Shown piece after piece: positions 7,027 to 7,820 of a stretch of DNA of 7,820 bases. The stretch covers positions 1 to 7,820 of the forward strand of contig JAUSIA010000278.1 of the NCBI GenBank assembly GCA_030648225.1, given 5' to 3'. The DNA is from Ignavibacteria bacterium. Its GTDB lineage: Bacteria > Bacteroidota > Ignavibacteria > Ignavibacteriales > Ignavibacteriaceae. The notes beneath the pieces were generated by a model, which made no database searches, was not told where the DNA came from, and saw nothing but the letters and a program-made list of their open reading frames with translations. The position numbers were made by a program, and so were the translations under genes. Numbering within the stretch: the stretch's first letter is position 1; each line of letters begins with the position of its first letter.

Positions 7027-7044
7027 AGCATATAAAAATATGCT
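7027..7044. promoter_or_regulatory. perfect palindrome upstream of the GH13 gene, possible operator
   Basis: AGCATAT (7027-7033), loop AAAA, ATATGCT (7038-7044) form a perfect 18-bp dyad centred about 35 bp upstream of the GH13 start. A candidate minus-strand -10 box TATATT (plus-strand 7017-7022) lies between it and the gene, so the dyad would overlap the promoter spacer and -35 region. That position fits an operator for a dimeric regulator. Read on the minus strand it is followed by TTTTATTATATT, so a weak terminator is the alternative. Confidence 0.35.
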
Positions 7045-7128
7045 ATCAGGTTAAAATATTATTACACAGAATCAAGTTGGTGTTGAGCTAAATCTCAGAA
7101 TGGAACTATACACTTGAGATGGAGTTGT

Positions 7129-7193
7129 GGAATAATGGAATTTTGGAATGATGTTTTAATCCAATTTTCATTATTCCAACATTCCACTACTCC
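7129..7193. repeat. inverted repeat built of 8-bp GGAATNNT units
   Basis: The left arm (7129-7153) is three in-phase octamers, GGAATAAT, GGAATTTT and GGAATGAT, plus a G. The right arm (7169-7193) is its reverse complement at 21 of 25 positions, and its octamers read GGAGTAGT, GGAATGTT and GGAATAAT on the minus strand. The loop is 15 bases. One further ATTCCAAT unit lies just to the right (7198-7205). The element sits 20 bp downstream of the membrane-protein stop codon (7214) and upstream of the GH13 gene. It has no T-tract and encodes nothing evident. The rest of 7001-7213 shows only the palindrome at 7027-7044. Confidence 0.65.
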
Positions 7194-7213
7194 TTTATTC
7201 CAATTGGGTTATC

Positions 7214-7516
7214 TTACTTCATTTTCTGTTTTCTTATCAATCCAACTCCCAGAATCACCAATCCGCTTACAAGCACAACCGCACCTATATAAGCAAGATT
7301 AATTATTCCATTCGGTTCTGCTGCATCCGGTGTTAGGACAGAAAAGAAAAAAGCTGTAGGAACTATGACTGCAGTTAAAGGAATCGCTGAACGGACATAG
7401 TTCTTAAGACCGGAGCTTAAATTTGCTTCATCAACATATCTTAATGCAATTAAGGATAGAATAAGAAATATTCCTGCATGAGCATGACCTGCCCGCTTTC
7501 GGGATTCATGGCTCAT
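7214..7516 (-). CDS. small integral membrane protein of unknown function, three predicted helices
   Basis: This 100-residue protein has a short basic, histidine-containing N-terminus (MSHESRKRAGHAHAG) and three hydrophobic segments: about 14-27 (AGIFLILSLIALRY), about 44-61 (AIPLTAVIVPTAFFFSVL) and about 71-93 (INLAYIGAVVLVSGLVILGVGLI), ending in a basic tail (RKQKMK). I do not recognise a named family. From memory, somewhat longer membrane proteins contain a comparable GHAHAG-start helix preceded by another transmembrane helix, so this may be a shortened version, but that is unverified. The start is well supported: GGAGG (plus-strand 7521-7525) lies four bases before the ATG, and an in-frame stop lies seven codons upstream (7535-7537). 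It is divergent from the CopD-like gene at 7709, with a 192-bp shared upstream region, so the two may be regulated together. An imperfect hairpin, GTTAAA (7527-7532) / TTTAAC (7541-7546), abuts the ribosome binding site. Confidence 0.7.
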   Translation of the reverse strand: MSHESRKRAGHAHAGIFLILSLIALRYVDEANLSSGLKNYVRSAIPLTAVIVPTAFFFSVLTPDAAEPNGIINLAYIGAVVLVSGLVILGVGLIRKQKMK

Positions 7517-7639
7517 AACACCTCCGGTTAAAAGTTAATATTTAACAGACAATATAATCATTTAAGATAATCTCAAACCTCTTTTATCTCGCCTTCATTT
7601 TACAAAAAAGTGTTTGATATCTGATTCAAAAAAATTAAG

Positions 7640-7669
7640 TTGTACACGTTTTATTATACAATTGATATA
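7640..7669 (+). promoter_or_regulatory. candidate promoter with overlapping TTGTA/TACAA dyad
   Basis: TTGTAC (7640-7645) and GATATA (7664-7669), 18 bp apart, are a plausible -35/-10 pair about 40 bp upstream of the CopD-like start. TTGTA (7640-7644) and TACAA (7657-7661) form an inverted repeat inside the promoter, where a repressor or activator could bind. TTGTACA-like half-sites recall those of MerR-type LitR/CarH light regulators, but that link is only a guess from memory. Confidence 0.35.
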
Positions 7670-7708
7670 AACCTAAATAATAAAAAAATAAGAACAGGAG
7701 AGGGTAAA

Positions 7709-7820
7709 ATGAGCTTTGCTGTAATCAATAATTTTCTGCATCTGCTGGCTACTGTTAGCTGGATTGGCGGAATAATCTTCATGAACCTTGTTCTTTTCCC
7801 ATCACAGGCAGCTATTGATC
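7709..7820 (+). CDS. CopD-like integral membrane protein, N-terminal fragment
   Basis: The first 37 residues are visible and the gene runs off the right edge. The start is clear: AGGAGAGGG (7696-7704) precedes the ATG at suitable spacing. The sequence is one long hydrophobic helix with the pattern NNFLHLLATVSWIGGIIFMN followed by LVLFPSQAAID. A histidine near the start of the first helix followed by W-I/V-G-G and a FP or LP turn is typical of CopD/DUF2269/DUF4149-like membrane proteins, some of which act in copper handling or bind haem. The fragment is too short to choose between these families. It is transcribed away from the small membrane-protein gene at 7214-7516. Confidence 0.6.
   Translation, partial: MSFAVINNFLHLLATVSWIGGIIFMNLVLFPSQAAID

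Noticed and set aside
7114..7302. Plus-strand open frame of 62 codons spanning the octamer repeat
   Set aside because: Runs through the inverted repeat and into the antisense of the small membrane-protein gene; starts from a TTG/ATG context without a Shine-Dalgarno site.

Overview
The window is AT-rich bacterial DNA. The best taxonomic clue is the end of the 675-residue secreted protein: it carries a type IX secretion sorting domain with the NYPNPFNPST core. In my experience that spelling is most typical of Ignavibacteria and related lineages of the Bacteroidota/Chlorobi group. Some genes have clear Shine-Dalgarno sites (the membrane-protein genes and the HTH gene), while the large amylase-family gene has none. 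This assignment is inference; no RNA marker gene is present.

Layout. Positions 1-407 hold the 3' end of a UvrD/Rep-type helicase gene (+). After a 167-bp gap comes a HigA-like antitoxin/XRE regulator (+, 575-853). The gap contains no intact toxin gene, only a stop-riddled stretch that may be the decayed C-terminus of a RelE/HigB-type toxin. A convergent boundary with a stem-loop (883-926) follows. On the minus strand lie a secreted PQQ-type sugar dehydrogenase/FN3/T9SS-sorting protein (933-2960) and, upstream of it, a 1285-residue GH13 (alpha-amylase superfamily) protein (3143-7000). Between them sits a nested, inverted, REP/BIME-like hairpin cluster (3001-3136). Upstream of the GH13 gene are a perfect 18-bp palindrome (7027-7044) and an inverted repeat built from 8-bp GGAATNNT units (7129-7193). 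A 100-residue three-helix membrane protein (7214-7516, minus) and the start of a CopD-like membrane protein (7709 onward, plus) diverge from a 192-bp intergenic region with a candidate promoter.

How the genes relate. This is not one tight operon. The two large minus-strand genes could be read together but are separated by the hairpin cluster. The GH13 protein has no convincing signal peptide and is probably cytoplasmic, acting on alpha-glucans; the dehydrogenase is exported. The divergent membrane-protein pair at the right end may share regulation.

No clear new multi-gene system is visible. The most interesting signals are the nested REP-like cluster with compensatory stem changes, a GC-rich palindromic insert inside the lysine-rich tail of the GH13 protein, the phased 8-bp inverted repeat, the His-to-Pro change in GH13 conserved region IV, and the orphan antitoxin with a possible toxin relic. 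No intergenic stretch exceeds 300 bp.
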